A DNA stretch of 64,000 bases from Streptomyces camponoticapitis (GCF_014646115.1 NZ_BMMV01000032.1:25954-89953), one strand, 5' to 3'; counted from the stretch's first letter, positions 50,633-59,373 are shown. Numbers and translations are program-made. Notes: generated from the letters alone by a model not told the origin.

Positions 50633-50917
50633 ATGGCCTACGAAATTCCGGTGACGCAAGCGCGGGCAGAACTCGCCGACCTGATCAACCGGGTCGTCTA
50701 CGGCGAGGAGCGCGTTGTCGTGACACGCCACGGCAAGCCGCTCGTCGCCCTCGTGTCGGCCGCTGACCTGGAACGACTGGAGAACCTGAAGGCGGATGAG
50801 GCCGTCGTGGCGGAGGAACGCGTGATCGCCTCGATGAGCGCGATCCGCTCGGTGACGTCCGCTCCGGGCGAACGCGCGGACTTCGGCATCGTGGCGAAGC
50901 ACGAGCCGCCCGCCTGA
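50633..50917 (+). CDS. Phd/YefM-type antitoxin without an adjacent toxin
   Basis: A 94-residue protein of the Phd/YefM antitoxin family. The N-terminal DNA-binding half is typical: YEIPVTQARAELADLINRVVYGEERVVVTRHGKPLVALVSAADLERLE. The C-terminal half, which in true pairs wraps the toxin, is Glu/Ala-rich and divergent. No RelE, Doc or other toxin follows; the next gene is convergent after a terminator. It may be solitary, or regulate the divergent clpP. A TAAGAT hexamer 8 nt upstream of the ATG suggests a leaderless message. Confidence 0.85.
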   Translation: MAYEIPVTQARAELADLINRVVYGEERVVVTRHGKPLVALVSAADLERLENLKADEAVVAEERVIASMSAIRSVTSAPGERADFGIVAKHEPPA

Positions 50918-50943
50918 GACGGGCGGTCCGGCGGCGACGACGC

Positions 50944-50971
50944 GAGGCGCGGCCCGAGTGGGCCGCGCCTC
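50944..50971. terminator. bidirectional terminator hairpin
   Basis: GAGGCGCGGCCC (50944-50955), loop GAGT, and the exact complement GGGCCGCGCCTC (50960-50971), between the antitoxin gene and the convergent membrane-protein gene. Confidence 0.7.
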
Positions 50972-51058
50972 CGGTGTGAACCGCGGTGCGCGCGGGGCGT
51001 GTTGGCCGGACCGGCCGGGCCCGGCGCCTCGCGGACGGTGGGTGTCGTCCGCCGGCCG

Positions 51059-52054
51059 TTACGCCGCGCGGGCCGGCCGCATCGCCGGGCTCGGGGTTTC
51101 CGGCCCCTCGGGCGCCGGGACCGCGCGGCGTGCTCCCGCCGTCACCGCCGCCAGGCCCAGTGCGGCCCAGAGCCCGAGTACCAGGGCCGGGCCGAGTGCC
51201 GCGTTTCCATCGAAGAAGGCGACCGAGCGGAGCAGGGAGCCACTCGCGCCCGGCGGCAGCCACTGGCCGAGCGGACCGACCGACTCCGGCAGGAGTTCGG
51301 GCGCGCTCGACACCCCCGAGAGCGGGTTGCCGACCAGCACCATCAGCATCGCGCCGAGCCCGATGCCCGGCCGGCCGAGCAGCGCGGCGAGGCCCGCCAC
51401 CGTCGAGCCGGCGGCCAGTACCGCGAGGGCGAACACCCCTGCCTCCGCCCACCAGTTGCCCGCGATCACGTCCAGCCAGCTGTGCGCCAGGGCGGTGGCG
51501 GTGAGGCCCGCCAGGGCCGCGGCGCCGAAGAGCGCGCCCACCGCGCGGACCCCGCGCAGCGCGAGCAGGCTCACCAGCGCGCCGGTCGCGACGCCCGCGA
51601 GGGCGAGCGGAAGCATGCTCGCGCCCAGCGCGCTGCCGCGCGGATCCCCGGCGGGGGTGGCGACGACGTCGGTCACCTGGGCCTCGGTGCCCTCCGGGGC
51701 CTGGGCGGTCATGGCGTCCCGCAGCAACTGGGCGACCGCCGGGCTCGCCGCCGACGCCGTCAGCAGATGCGGCCCCCGGGGGGTCGCGACCACCGCTCCG
51801 TAGATGTCCCGGTCCGCGATCGCCGCGCGTGCGGCGGCCTCGTCGTCGTACCGGTGCACCTCGAAGGCGTCCGGCCGGCGTTCGAACCCCTGCTGGAGCG
51901 GCGCGGTCGCCGAGGCCGGTCCGGCGACCCCGACCGGCACCTCGTGCGGTGCGACGCGGGCGGCGGGCCAGGCGAAGGCCGCGAGTGCCAGCGCGGCGAT
52001 CAGCGGGATCAGGAGCATCACGCCGATCATGCGGCGCGTGGGAGTGGCGGACAT
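51059..52054 (-). CDS. ABC-2/YhgE-like membrane protein
   Basis: A 331-residue protein with one N-terminal membrane helix (MLLIPLIAALALAAFAWPAA), a soluble domain of about 110 residues that resembles the periplasmic part of ABC-2 or YhgE/Pip permeases (VPVGVAGPASATAPLQQGFERRPDAFEV and AIADRDIYGAVVATPRG), and five C-terminal helices with the conserved GNPLSGVSSAPELLPE and WLPPGASGSLLRSVAFFDG. It probably exports a drug or lipid with an ATPase encoded elsewhere or acts alone. It is divergent from a TetR regulator, which supports a role in efflux. GAGGACACCC precedes the ATG at 52054. Confidence 0.75.
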   Translation of the reverse strand: MSATPTRRMIGVMLLIPLIAALALAAFAWPAARVAPHEVPVGVAGPASATAPLQQGFERRPDAFEVHRYDDEAAARAAIADRDIYGAVVATPRGPHLLTASAASPAVAQLLRDAMTAQAPEGTEAQVTDVVATPAGDPRGSALGASMLPLALAGVATGALVSLLALRGVRAVGALFGAAALAGLTATALAHSWLDVIAGNWWAEAGVFALAVLAAGSTVAGLAALLGRPGIGLGAMLMVLVGNPLSGVSSAPELLPESVGPLGQWLPPGASGSLLRSVAFFDGNAALGPALVLGLWAALGLAAVTAGARRAVPAPEGPETPSPAMRPARAA

Positions 52055-52087
52055 GGGTGTCCTCGCTTCGGTCCACGGGAAGATTCT

Positions 52088-52108
52088 AAAAGAAGGATCG
52101 TTCGTTTT
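52088..52108. promoter_or_regulatory. candidate TetR operator
   Basis: The near-palindrome GAAGGATCGTTC (52092-52103) is flanked by AAAA and GTTTT, giving AAA-n-GAA-n-GATC-n-TTC-n-TTT. The half-site GTTCGTTTT (52100-52108) recurs in direct orientation at 52158-52166, close to the TetR start. Both lie in the 123-nt region between the membrane-protein gene and the tetR-type gene. Confidence 0.5.
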
Positions 52109-52177
52109 GCGGTGCTGTCACTGTCACCGGAGAGCCGGAGGCTTGTCAAGAGGGAATGTTCGTTTTACGTTGATCGC

Positions 52178-52804
52178 ATGGCCCGCGTATCGCAGCAGCA
52201 CCTGGACGCCCGCAGGCGTCAGATCCTCGACGGCGCCGCGCGGTGTTTCGCGCGCAACGGCTTCCACGCCACGTCGATGCAGGACGTGCTGCGCGAGGCC
52301 GACCTCTCCGCCGGCGCCGTCTACCGCTACTTCAGCGGCAAGGAGGAGCTGATCGGGGCCATCGTCACCGAGGTGCTCGACACCGTCAGGCAGGCGTTCG
52401 AGGAAGCCGCGCTCCAGAGTCCGCCCGATCCGCCCGACGTCCTGGTCGGCGAGGTGATGGGACGCGTGCTGCGCGGGGAGTACGTCCGGGGCCCCGCCGC
52501 CGACGTCGAGGTGCCCCGCCTGCTCATCCAGGTGTGGACGGAGACCCTGCGCAACGAGACGCTCGCGGCGCTGCTGCGGACCGGCTACGACACGGTGCGC
52601 GTCGCCTGGGTCAAGGTCGTCGAGGCGTACCAGGCGGCGGGACTCATGCGCGACGACATCCCGGCGGAGCATGTCGCGCGGACGATGATCGCCGCGGTGC
52701 AGGGCTTCGCCGCCCAGCAGGCACTGTTCGGTGAGGCACCGGTGGAGATCCTTCAGGACGGCCTGCGCGGGTTGATGTCCATGGGTACGCCGAAGCCCGG
52801 TTAA
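52178..52804 (+). CDS. TetR/AcrR family transcriptional regulator
   Basis: A 208-residue regulator. The TetR HTH covers about residues 8-55 (LDARRRQILDGAARCFARNGFHATSMQDVLREADLSAGAVYRYFSGKEELIGAIV), with the diagnostic A-V-Y-R-Y-F-x-x-K-E-x-L. The C-terminal ligand-binding half is helical and unspecific by eye. It very likely represses the divergent membrane-protein gene. The end of the gene overlaps a possible GlnR site for the urease operon downstream. Confidence 0.92.
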   Translation: MARVSQQHLDARRRQILDGAARCFARNGFHATSMQDVLREADLSAGAVYRYFSGKEELIGAIVTEVLDTVRQAFEEAALQSPPDPPDVLVGEVMGRVLRGEYVRGPAADVEVPRLLIQVWTETLRNETLAALLRTGYDTVRVAWVKVVEAYQAAGLMRDDIPAEHVARTMIAAVQGFAAQQALFGEAPVEILQDGLRGLMSMGTPKPG

Positions 52805-52830
52805 CCTGCCGGAAAAACTTCCGCCGTAAC
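52801..52830 (+). promoter_or_regulatory. possible GlnR box upstream of ureA
   Basis: TTAAC-CTGCCG-GAAAA (52801-52816) fits the Streptomyces GlnR half-site pattern gTnAC-n6-GaAAc with deviations at the outer bases, and a further GTAAC follows at 52826-52830. GlnR control of ureA is established in S. coelicolor, but spacing to the second element is not ideal here. It lies 110-140 nt before the ureA start. Confidence 0.4.
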
Positions 52831-52939
52831 GTGCGACGTCTGGCTGTGCGGCCCCTGTTCGCGTTCGACAGAGTGTTGAATCGGCGTGGGCGAACAACAG
52901 GCTCCACGCCGGACCGGGCCGCGACAGTGAGGTGGAAAC

Positions 52940-53242
52940 GTGCAGTTGACCCCGCACGAACAGGAACGGCTGCTCATCCATGTGGCCGCGGACGTGGCCA
53001 CCAAGCGGCTGGCGCGCGGACTGCGTCTCAACCACCCGGAGGCGGTCGCCCTGATCACCTCGCATCTCCTCGAAGGAGCCAGGGACGGCCGTACCGTCGC
53101 CGAACTCATGGCGTCCGGACGCAAGGTGCTCACCCGCGACGACGTCATGGAGGGCATCCCCGAGATGCTCCACGACGTCCAGGTGGAGGCCACCTTCCCG
53201 GACGGCACGAAGCTCGTCACCGTCCACGACCCGATCGTCTGA
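52940..53242 (+). CDS. ureA: Urease subunit gamma
   Basis: A 100-residue small urease subunit. The sequence QLTPHEQERLLIHVAADVATKRLARGLRLNHPEAVALI and later KVLTRDDVMEGIPEMLHDVQVEATFPDGTKLVTVHDPI are hallmark UreA. With UreB and UreC it forms the (abc)3 apo-urease. The GTG at 52940 has GAGGTGG upstream. It starts the ureABCFGD operon. Confidence 0.97.
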   Translation: MQLTPHEQERLLIHVAADVATKRLARGLRLNHPEAVALITSHLLEGARDGRTVAELMASGRKVLTRDDVMEGIPEMLHDVQVEATFPDGTKLVTVHDPIV

Positions 53243-53258
53243 CGGGGGAGCGCGGCCC

Positions 53259-53570
53259 ATGATTCCCGGCGAGATCCTGTACGCCGACGGCGCCGTCCCC
53301 CTCAACGAGGGCCGCCCCGTCACCCGCCTCACCGTGCTCAACGCCGCCGACCGGCCCGTCCAGATCGGCTCCCACTACCACTTCGCCGAGGCCAACCCCG
53401 GCCTGCGGTTCGACCGCGCGGCGGCGCGCGGCCTGCGCCTGAACGTGGCCGCGGGTACGTCCGTACGGTTCGAACCCGGCATCCCCGTCGACGTCGAACT
53501 CGTCCCGCTCGCCGGACACCGTGTCGTACCGGGCCTGCGCGGCGAGGCCGGAGGACCCCTCGATGCCTGA
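53259..53570 (+). CDS. ureB: Urease subunit beta
   Basis: A 103-residue urease beta subunit: MIPGEILYADGAVPLNEGRPVTRLTVLNAADRPVQIGSHYHFAEANPGLRFDR and the G-T-S-V-R-F-E-P-G motif. The ATG lies 16 nt after ureA, and its last 8 nt overlap the ureC start (ATGCCTGA). Confidence 0.97.
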   Translation: MIPGEILYADGAVPLNEGRPVTRLTVLNAADRPVQIGSHYHFAEANPGLRFDRAAARGLRLNVAAGTSVRFEPGIPVDVELVPLAGHRVVPGLRGEAGGPLDA

Positions 53571-55284
53571 GCTGAGCAGAGCCGTCTACGCCGACCTCTT
53601 CGGCCCCACCACCGGCGACCGGATCCGGCTCGCCGACACCGACCTCCTGGTCGAGATCGAGGAGGACCGCTCCGGCGGCCCCGGACTCGCCGGGGACGAA
53701 GCCGTGTTCGGCGGCGGCAAGGTGATCCGCGAGTCGATGGGCCAGTCCCGTACGACACGGGCCGAAGGCGCGCCGGACACCGTGATCACCGGCGCCGTGA
53801 TCATCGACCACTGGGGCGTCGTCAAGGCGGACGTCGGCATCCGGGACGGCAGGATCACCGGCATCGGCAAGGCCGGCAACCCCGACACCATGGACCGGGT
53901 CCACCCCGACCTCGTCATCGGACCCGAGACCGAGATCGTCGCGGGCAACGGCAAGATCCTCACCGCCGGAGCCGTCGACGCCCACGTCCACTTCATCTCG
54001 CCGACCCTCGTCGACCAGGCGCTCTCCTCCGGCATCACCACCCTCGTCGGCGGCGGCACCGGACCCGCCGAGGGGACGAAGGCCACCACCGTCACACCCG
54101 GCCCCTGGCATCTGGCCCGGATGTTCGCCGCCCTGGAGTCGTACCCCGTCAACATCGGACTGCTCGGCAAGGGCAACACGATGTCCCGCGACGCCATGCA
54201 CTCCCAACTGCGCGGCGGCGCGCTCGGGTTCAAGATCCACGAGGACTGGGGCGCGACCCCGGCCGTCATCGACGCCTGCCTCGGTGTCTGCGAGGAGACG
54301 GGCGTCCAGCTCGCCATCCACACCGACACGCTCAACGAGGCCGGATTCGTCGCCGACACCCTCGCGGCCGTCGCCGGGCGGACCCTGCACGCGTACCACT
54401 CCGAGGGCGCCGGCGGCGGCCACGCGCCGGACATCATCACGGTGGTGTCGGAGCCGTACGTCCTGCCCAGCTCGACCAACCCGACCCGCCCGCACACCGT
54501 CAACACCATCGACGAACACCTCGACATGCTGATGGTCTGCCACCATCTCAACCCGGCGGTCCCCGAGGACCTGGCCTTCGCCGAGTCGCGGATCAGGCCG
54601 ACGACCATCGCGGCCGAGGACATCCTGCACGACCTCGGGGCGATCTCGATCATCTCCTCCGACTCGCAGGCCATGGGCCGCATCGGCGAGGTGATCCTGC
54701 GGACCTGGCAGACCGCCCACGTCATGAAGAAGCGCCGGGGCGCGCTGCCCGGCGACGGCCGCGCCGACAACCACCGGGTCCGCCGCTACGTCGCCAAGTA
54801 CACCGTCAACCCGGCCGTCGCACAGGGACTCGGCCACGAGATCGGCTCCGTCGAGACCGGGAAGCTCGCCGACCTCGTCCTGTGGGACCCGGCGTTCTTC
54901 GGTGTGAAGCCCCAACTGGTCATCAAGGGCGGCCAGATCGCGTACGCGCAGATGGGCGACGCCAACGCGTCCATCCCCACCCCGCAGCCCGTCATGCCCC
55001 GGCCCATGTTCGGCGCGACCGGCACGGCCCCGGCGTCCAACTCCGTCAACTTCGTCGCACAGGCGGCGATCGAGGACGCGCTGCCCGAACGGCTGGGCCT
55101 CGGCAAGCGGTTCGTACCGATCGAGAGCACCCGCTCCGTCGGCAAGGCGGACATGCGGCAGAACGACGCCCTGCCGCAGGTCGAGGTCGACCCCGACACC
55201 TTCACGGTGACGATCGACGGCGATGTGGTCGAACCCGCGCCCGCCGCCGAACTGCCCATGGCCCAGCGCTACTTCCTCTTCTGA
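53563..55284 (+). CDS. ureC: Urease subunit alpha (catalytic)
   Basis: A 573-residue nickel amidohydrolase that splits urea to ammonia and carbamate. The catalytic ligands are in place: H141-V-H143, the carbamylated Lys224 in GALGFKIHEDWG, His253 and His279, the flap Cys326 with His327 and His328 (MVCHHLNP), and Asp367 in SSDSQAMGR. The protein has full length and ends in the usual AQRYFLF. It starts at ATG 53563 inside the end of ureB and shares one base with the ureF start, so the operon is translationally coupled. Confidence 0.98.
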   Translation: MPELSRAVYADLFGPTTGDRIRLADTDLLVEIEEDRSGGPGLAGDEAVFGGGKVIRESMGQSRTTRAEGAPDTVITGAVIIDHWGVVKADVGIRDGRITGIGKAGNPDTMDRVHPDLVIGPETEIVAGNGKILTAGAVDAHVHFISPTLVDQALSSGITTLVGGGTGPAEGTKATTVTPGPWHLARMFAALESYPVNIGLLGKGNTMSRDAMHSQLRGGALGFKIHEDWGATPAVIDACLGVCEETGVQLAIHTDTLNEAGFVADTLAAVAGRTLHAYHSEGAGGGHAPDIITVVSEPYVLPSSTNPTRPHTVNTIDEHLDMLMVCHHLNPAVPEDLAFAESRIRPTTIAAEDILHDLGAISIISSDSQAMGRIGEVILRTWQTAHVMKKRRGALPGDGRADNHRVRRYVAKYTVNPAVAQGLGHEIGSVETGKLADLVLWDPAFFGVKPQLVIKGGQIAYAQMGDANASIPTPQPVMPRPMFGATGTAPASNSVNFVAQAAIEDALPERLGLGKRFVPIESTRSVGKADMRQNDALPQVEVDPDTFTVTIDGDVVEPAPAAELPMAQRYFLF

Positions 55285-55958
55285 TGAGCCGCGCCGCGCT
55301 GCTCGTCCTCGCCGACGGACGGTTTCCGGCCGGTGGGCACGCCCACTCGGGCGGCGCCGAGGCGGCCGTCCGCGCGGGGCGGCTCACCGACGCCCGGGAC
55401 CTGGCGGCCTTCTGCCGAGGCCGGCTGCACACCACCGGACTCACCTCCGCCGCGTTCGCCGCGGCGGCCGTGCTCGGCGTCGACCCCCTCGCCCTGGACG
55501 AGGCCGCCGACGCCCGCACCCCGTCGCCCGCCCTGCGCGCCACCGCCCGCAAGCTCGGCCGCCAGATGATGCGCGCCGCGCGCGCCACCTGGCCCGGCCC
55601 CGGGCTCGACGCACTGGCGGCGGCCCGACCGCGCGGCGCCCACCAGCCGATCGTCCTCGGGCTCGCGGCCCGGTCGGCCGGTCTCGGACCCGAGGACGCC
55701 GCCCACTGCGTCCTGTACGAGACGGTCAGCGGCCCCGCCACCGCCGCCGTACGGCTGCTGAGCCTCGACCCCTTCGACGCGACCGGCGTCCTCGCCCGCC
55801 TGGCACCCGACATCGACAAGACCGCGCGGCACGCCGTGGCCACCGCGCACCGCGCCGTACGGAAGGGGCCCGGCGCCCTGCCCGCCGCGTCGGCGCCGCT
55901 GCTCGACATCACCGCCGAGGCGCACGCGGCCTGGGCGGTGCGTCTCTTCGCCTCGTAA
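55284..55958 (+). CDS. ureF: Urease accessory protein UreF
   Basis: A 224-residue helical chaperone that works with UreD and UreG to load nickel. Family features include LLVLADGRFPAGGHAHSGGAEAAV at the N-terminus and a C-terminal helical region with GPATAAVRLLSLDPFDATGVLARLAPDI. The start codon shares a base with the ureC stop (TGATG). The GHAHSGG stretch matches the S-G-G-x-E pattern of UreF. Confidence 0.93.
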   Translation: MSRAALLVLADGRFPAGGHAHSGGAEAAVRAGRLTDARDLAAFCRGRLHTTGLTSAAFAAAAVLGVDPLALDEAADARTPSPALRATARKLGRQMMRAARATWPGPGLDALAAARPRGAHQPIVLGLAARSAGLGPEDAAHCVLYETVSGPATAAVRLLSLDPFDATGVLARLAPDIDKTARHAVATAHRAVRKGPGALPAASAPLLDITAEAHAAWAVRLFAS

Positions 55959-56012
55959 CCCCTGACCACGGGCCACCACGCCCCCGCCGCAGGACCACGA
56001 AGGAGCCGCACC

Positions 56013-56708
56013 GTGCACCTCGACCACTCCGACCCGTACACCGACGCGTATCTGGACCCGCACAGCCACGGGGCGGGGGCGGTGCGCCCCGACGGCTCCC
56101 GGCGTGCGCTGCGTATCGGTCTCGGCGGGCCCGTCGGCTCCGGAAAGACCGCGACCGTCGCGGCCCTCTGCCGGGCGCTGCGGGACCAGTTGTCCATCGC
56201 CGTCGTCACCAACGACATCTACACCCGGGAGGACGCGGCGTTCCTGCTGCGCAACGCCGTGCTGCCGGCCGAGCGGATCCAGGCCGTCGAGACCGGTGCG
56301 TGCCCGCACACGGCGATCCGCGACGACATCTCGGCCAACCTCGAAGCCGTCGAGGATCTGGAGGACTCCGTCGGCCCGCTCGATCTGATCCTGGTCGAGT
56401 CCGGCGGCGACAATCTCACCGCCACCTTCTCCAAGGGGCTCGTCGACGCGCAGATCTTCGTCATCGACGTCGCCGGCGGCGACGACATCCCGCGCAAGGG
56501 CGGCCCCGGCGTCACCACCTCCGACCTGCTGGTGATCAACAAGACCGACCTCGCTCCGTACGTCGGCTCCGACCTCGGGCGCATGGCGTCCGACGCCAAG
56601 GAGCAGCGCGGCGAACTGCCCGTCCTGTTCACCTCGCTCACCGGCCCGGACGGGGTGGCGCCGGTGGCCGAGTGGGTACGTGCCCGATTCGCCGCCTGGA
56701 CCGCATGA
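56013..56708 (+). CDS. ureG: Urease accessory GTPase UreG
   Basis: A 231-residue SIMIBI GTPase that drives nickel transfer into urease. The N-terminal segment is His/Asp-rich (HLDHSDPYTDAYLDPHSHG), which may bind metal. The P-loop is GLGGPVGSGKTATVAALC, the switch region VVTNDIYTREDAAFL, the metal-binding C-P-H in VETGACPHTAIRDD, and the base motif NKTDLAPYVG. It starts at GTG 56013, 54 nt after ureF, and its stop overlaps ureD (ATGA). The His-rich tail may stand in for UreE, which is absent. Confidence 0.96.
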   Translation: MHLDHSDPYTDAYLDPHSHGAGAVRPDGSRRALRIGLGGPVGSGKTATVAALCRALRDQLSIAVVTNDIYTREDAAFLLRNAVLPAERIQAVETGACPHTAIRDDISANLEAVEDLEDSVGPLDLILVESGGDNLTATFSKGLVDAQIFVIDVAGGDDIPRKGGPGVTTSDLLVINKTDLAPYVGSDLGRMASDAKEQRGELPVLFTSLTGPDGVAPVAEWVRARFAAWTA

Positions 56709-57496
56709 GCGTCCACGCCACCGCCCGGATCACCGCCGCGCCCGACGGCCGCGGGGGAACGGCACTTCCGGTGCTGGAGAGCGACGGACCACTCGCCCTG
56801 CGCCGTACGCGCGCGGCGGCGGCCGTCCCGGGCACGGGTACCGGCCTGCCCGCCCGCGTCACCGTCGTCGGCGCGATGAGCGCGCCGCTCGGCGGCGACC
56901 GGCTCGCCCTGGAAGCGGTCGTACGGGACGGGGCCGCGCTCACCGTCGACGCGGCCGCCGCCATGATCGCGCTGCCCGGCCACCGGACCGGCGACGGGCC
57001 CGCCGACCACGCGGGCTACGACATGCGCCTCACGGTCGGCGAGAGCGGCGTACTGCACTGGCTGCCCGAACAGCTCATCTCGGTCACCGGGAGCGACCTG
57101 CGGACACACACCCGCGTGGAACTCAGCCCCACCGCCCGGCTGGTACTGCGCGAGGAACTCATCCTCGGCCGGCACGGCGAGGCTCCCGGCACCGTCACCA
57201 GCCGGCTCACCGTGCACCGTGCCGGCCGCCCGCTGCTGGACCAGCAACTGGCACTCGGCCCCGGCGCATCCGGCGGATGGGACGGCGGAGCGGTCATCGG
57301 CGGCCACCGGGCCGTCGGCCAACTCCTGCTGGTGAGACCGGAGTTCGAGGAGAAGCCAGTAGCCCCGCGGCTGCTCGGTGACACCGCCGTGCTCACCCCG
57401 CTCGCCGGTCCCGGAGCCCTGGTGACCGCGCTCGCCCCGGACGCGCGTGCCTTGCGCCGGGTCCTGGACGACGCCCTGGCGGAGCTGTACCGCTGA
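56705..57496 (+). CDS. ureD: Urease accessory protein UreD
   Basis: A 263-residue UreD/UreH protein that forms the UreD-F-G maturation complex on apo-urease. Motifs: SGVLHWLPEQLISVTGSDLRTHTRVEL near residues 116-142, and LVLREELILGRHGEAPG. The ATG at 56705 overlaps the ureG stop. The frame is open far upstream, but only this start gives a normal UreD. It is the last gene of the operon. Confidence 0.94.
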   Translation: MSVHATARITAAPDGRGGTALPVLESDGPLALRRTRAAAAVPGTGTGLPARVTVVGAMSAPLGGDRLALEAVVRDGAALTVDAAAAMIALPGHRTGDGPADHAGYDMRLTVGESGVLHWLPEQLISVTGSDLRTHTRVELSPTARLVLREELILGRHGEAPGTVTSRLTVHRAGRPLLDQQLALGPGASGGWDGGAVIGGHRAVGQLLLVRPEFEEKPVAPRLLGDTAVLTPLAGPGALVTALAPDARALRRVLDDALAELYR

Positions 57497-57641
57497 GCGG
57501 AACCAGCGGCCCGGCTATCGGTTCGGCAAAGAATTGCCGGTTTGGCCTGTTCTCAACTGGCACACAGACGAAAGGATCCCCCTCGGTAACCCTACGAACA
57601 GCGTCGCGTCGTGCGGCGCGTCTTACAGGGGGAGGTACCAC

Positions 57642-59255
57642 TTGAGACGCACAGCAGTGCTCGGCTCGGCCGGCACTCTGCTCGCGGGCACGCTCATAGC
57701 GACCACGCTCGCCGCCACGTCGGCGAGCGCCGACGGCCGCGCCGACAGTGGCAGAGCCGCGCAGAGCAAGGAACAGAAGGCACGGAACGCCCAGGCGGCC
57801 GGCGCCGAGGTGGCCGCGGCACGCGCGGCCAAGAAGGGGATCGACTGGGCGGACTGCCCGGCCGACTGGTCCCTGGAGAAGCCGATCCAGTGCGGCTACG
57901 TGAGCGTCCCGCTCGACTACGCCCGTCCGAACGGCAAGCAGATCAAGATCGCCGTCGACCGGATCGGCAACACCGGCACCAAGGGCGAGCGTCAGGGCTC
58001 GCTCGTCTACAACCCCGGTGGCCCCGGCGGTTCCGGCATGGCGTTCCCGCGCCGCGTCGTGACCAAGAACGCCATCTGGGCGGATGCCGCGAAGGCGTAC
58101 GACTTCGTCGGGTTCGACCCGCGCGGGGTCGGGCGCTCGACGCCCATCTCCTGCGTCGACCCGCAGGAATTCGTCAAGGTTCCCAAGGCCGACCCCGTTC
58201 CCGACAGCGAGGCCGACAAGCGCGCCCAGCGCAAGCTCGCGGCCGAGTACGCGGACGGCTGCAAGGAGCGCAGCGGCTGGATGCTGCCGCACATGACGAC
58301 GCCCAACACCGCGCGTGACCTGGACGTCCTGCGGGCCGCGCTCGGCGACAGGAAGCTCAACTACGTCGGCGTCTCCTACGGCACCTACCTGGGCGCCGTC
58401 TACGGCACGCTCTTCCCGTCCCATGTACGGCGCATGGTGCTGGACAGCGTGGTCAACCCGTCGAAGGAGAAGATCTGGTACCAGGCCAACCTGGACCAGG
58501 ACGTCGCCTTCGAGACGCGCTTCGACGACTGGAAGAAGTGGGTCGCCGAGAACGACGCGACGTTCCACATCGGCGACACCGTCGCCAAGGTCGAGAAGCA
58601 GTGGGACAAGCTTCGCGCCACCGCCAAGAAGGAGCCGATCGGCGGCGTCGTGGGACCGGCCGAACTCATCGGCCTCTTCCAGAGCGCCCCGTACTACGAC
58701 TCCAGCTGGGTGCCGGTCGCCGACACCTGGAGCAAGTACCTGGCCGGGGACACCCAGGCGCTCGTCGACGCCGTCGCGCCCGATCTGTCGGACACGGTGG
58801 GCAACGCGGCCGCGGAGAACAGCAACGCGGTCTACACCGCCGTCGAGTGCGCCGACGCCAAGTGGCCCACCAGCTGGCGCACCTGGGACCGGGACAACAC
58901 CCGGCTCCACCGCGACCACCCGTTCCTCACCTGGGCCAACGCCTGGATGAACCTGCCCTGCGCCACCTGGGGCGTGGAGCAGCAGACACCGGTCGAGGTC
59001 CGGACGGGCCGGGGGCTGCCGCCCGTACTGATCGCGCAGTCCACGCGCGACGCCGCCACCCCGTACGGGGGCGCGGTCGAGCTGCTCAAGCGGTTCAAGG
59101 GCTCACGCCTGATCACCGAGCGGGACGCCGGTTCGCACGGCATCACCAATCTCGCGAACCCGTGCATCAACGACCGGGTCGAGTCGTATCTGCTCAGCGG
59201 CGAGCTCGACAGCCGCGACGTGACGTGCGCACCGCACGCCACGCCCAAGCCGTGA
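57642..59255 (+). CDS. secreted alpha/beta-hydrolase, tripeptidyl aminopeptidase (TAP) family
   Basis: A 537-residue exported serine peptidase related to Streptomyces Tap/SlpD/SlpE. The signal peptide covers about residues 1-31 (RRTAVLGSAGTLLAGTLIATTLAATSASA). The alpha/beta-hydrolase core has YNPGGPGGSG (oxyanion region), FVGFDPRGVGRSTP, and the nucleophile Ser245 in GVSYGTYLG. The C-terminal lid domain has LIAQSTRDAATPYGG with the Asp and GSHGITN with the His. The TTG at 57642 is supported by GGGGGAGG 7 nt upstream; no ATG or GTG fits the signal peptide as well. It removes N-terminal tripeptides or similar from extracellular peptides. A 16-bp terminator follows. Confidence 0.9.
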   Translation: MRRTAVLGSAGTLLAGTLIATTLAATSASADGRADSGRAAQSKEQKARNAQAAGAEVAAARAAKKGIDWADCPADWSLEKPIQCGYVSVPLDYARPNGKQIKIAVDRIGNTGTKGERQGSLVYNPGGPGGSGMAFPRRVVTKNAIWADAAKAYDFVGFDPRGVGRSTPISCVDPQEFVKVPKADPVPDSEADKRAQRKLAAEYADGCKERSGWMLPHMTTPNTARDLDVLRAALGDRKLNYVGVSYGTYLGAVYGTLFPSHVRRMVLDSVVNPSKEKIWYQANLDQDVAFETRFDDWKKWVAENDATFHIGDTVAKVEKQWDKLRATAKKEPIGGVVGPAELIGLFQSAPYYDSSWVPVADTWSKYLAGDTQALVDAVAPDLSDTVGNAAAENSNAVYTAVECADAKWPTSWRTWDRDNTRLHRDHPFLTWANAWMNLPCATWGVEQQTPVEVRTGRGLPPVLIAQSTRDAATPYGGAVELLKRFKGSRLITERDAGSHGITNLANPCINDRVESYLLSGELDSRDVTCAPHATPKP

Positions 59256-59298
59256 CGGCCTAGTCGGGTCGCAGGGCACGGGAAGCACCGGTGAGAGG

Positions 59299-59334
59299 GA
59301 GGGGGCGACGGCCGAAGACGGCCGTCGCCCCCTC
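59299..59334. terminator. bidirectional terminator, 16-bp perfect stem
   Basis: GAGGGGGCGACGGCCG (59299-59314), loop AAGA, and the exact complement at 59319-59334. It lies between the convergent peptidase and acyltransferase genes. Confidence 0.85.
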
Positions 59335-59373
59335 TCGCACGTCCGGCGCGGCGGCGTCTCCGGCGCGGCGGCG

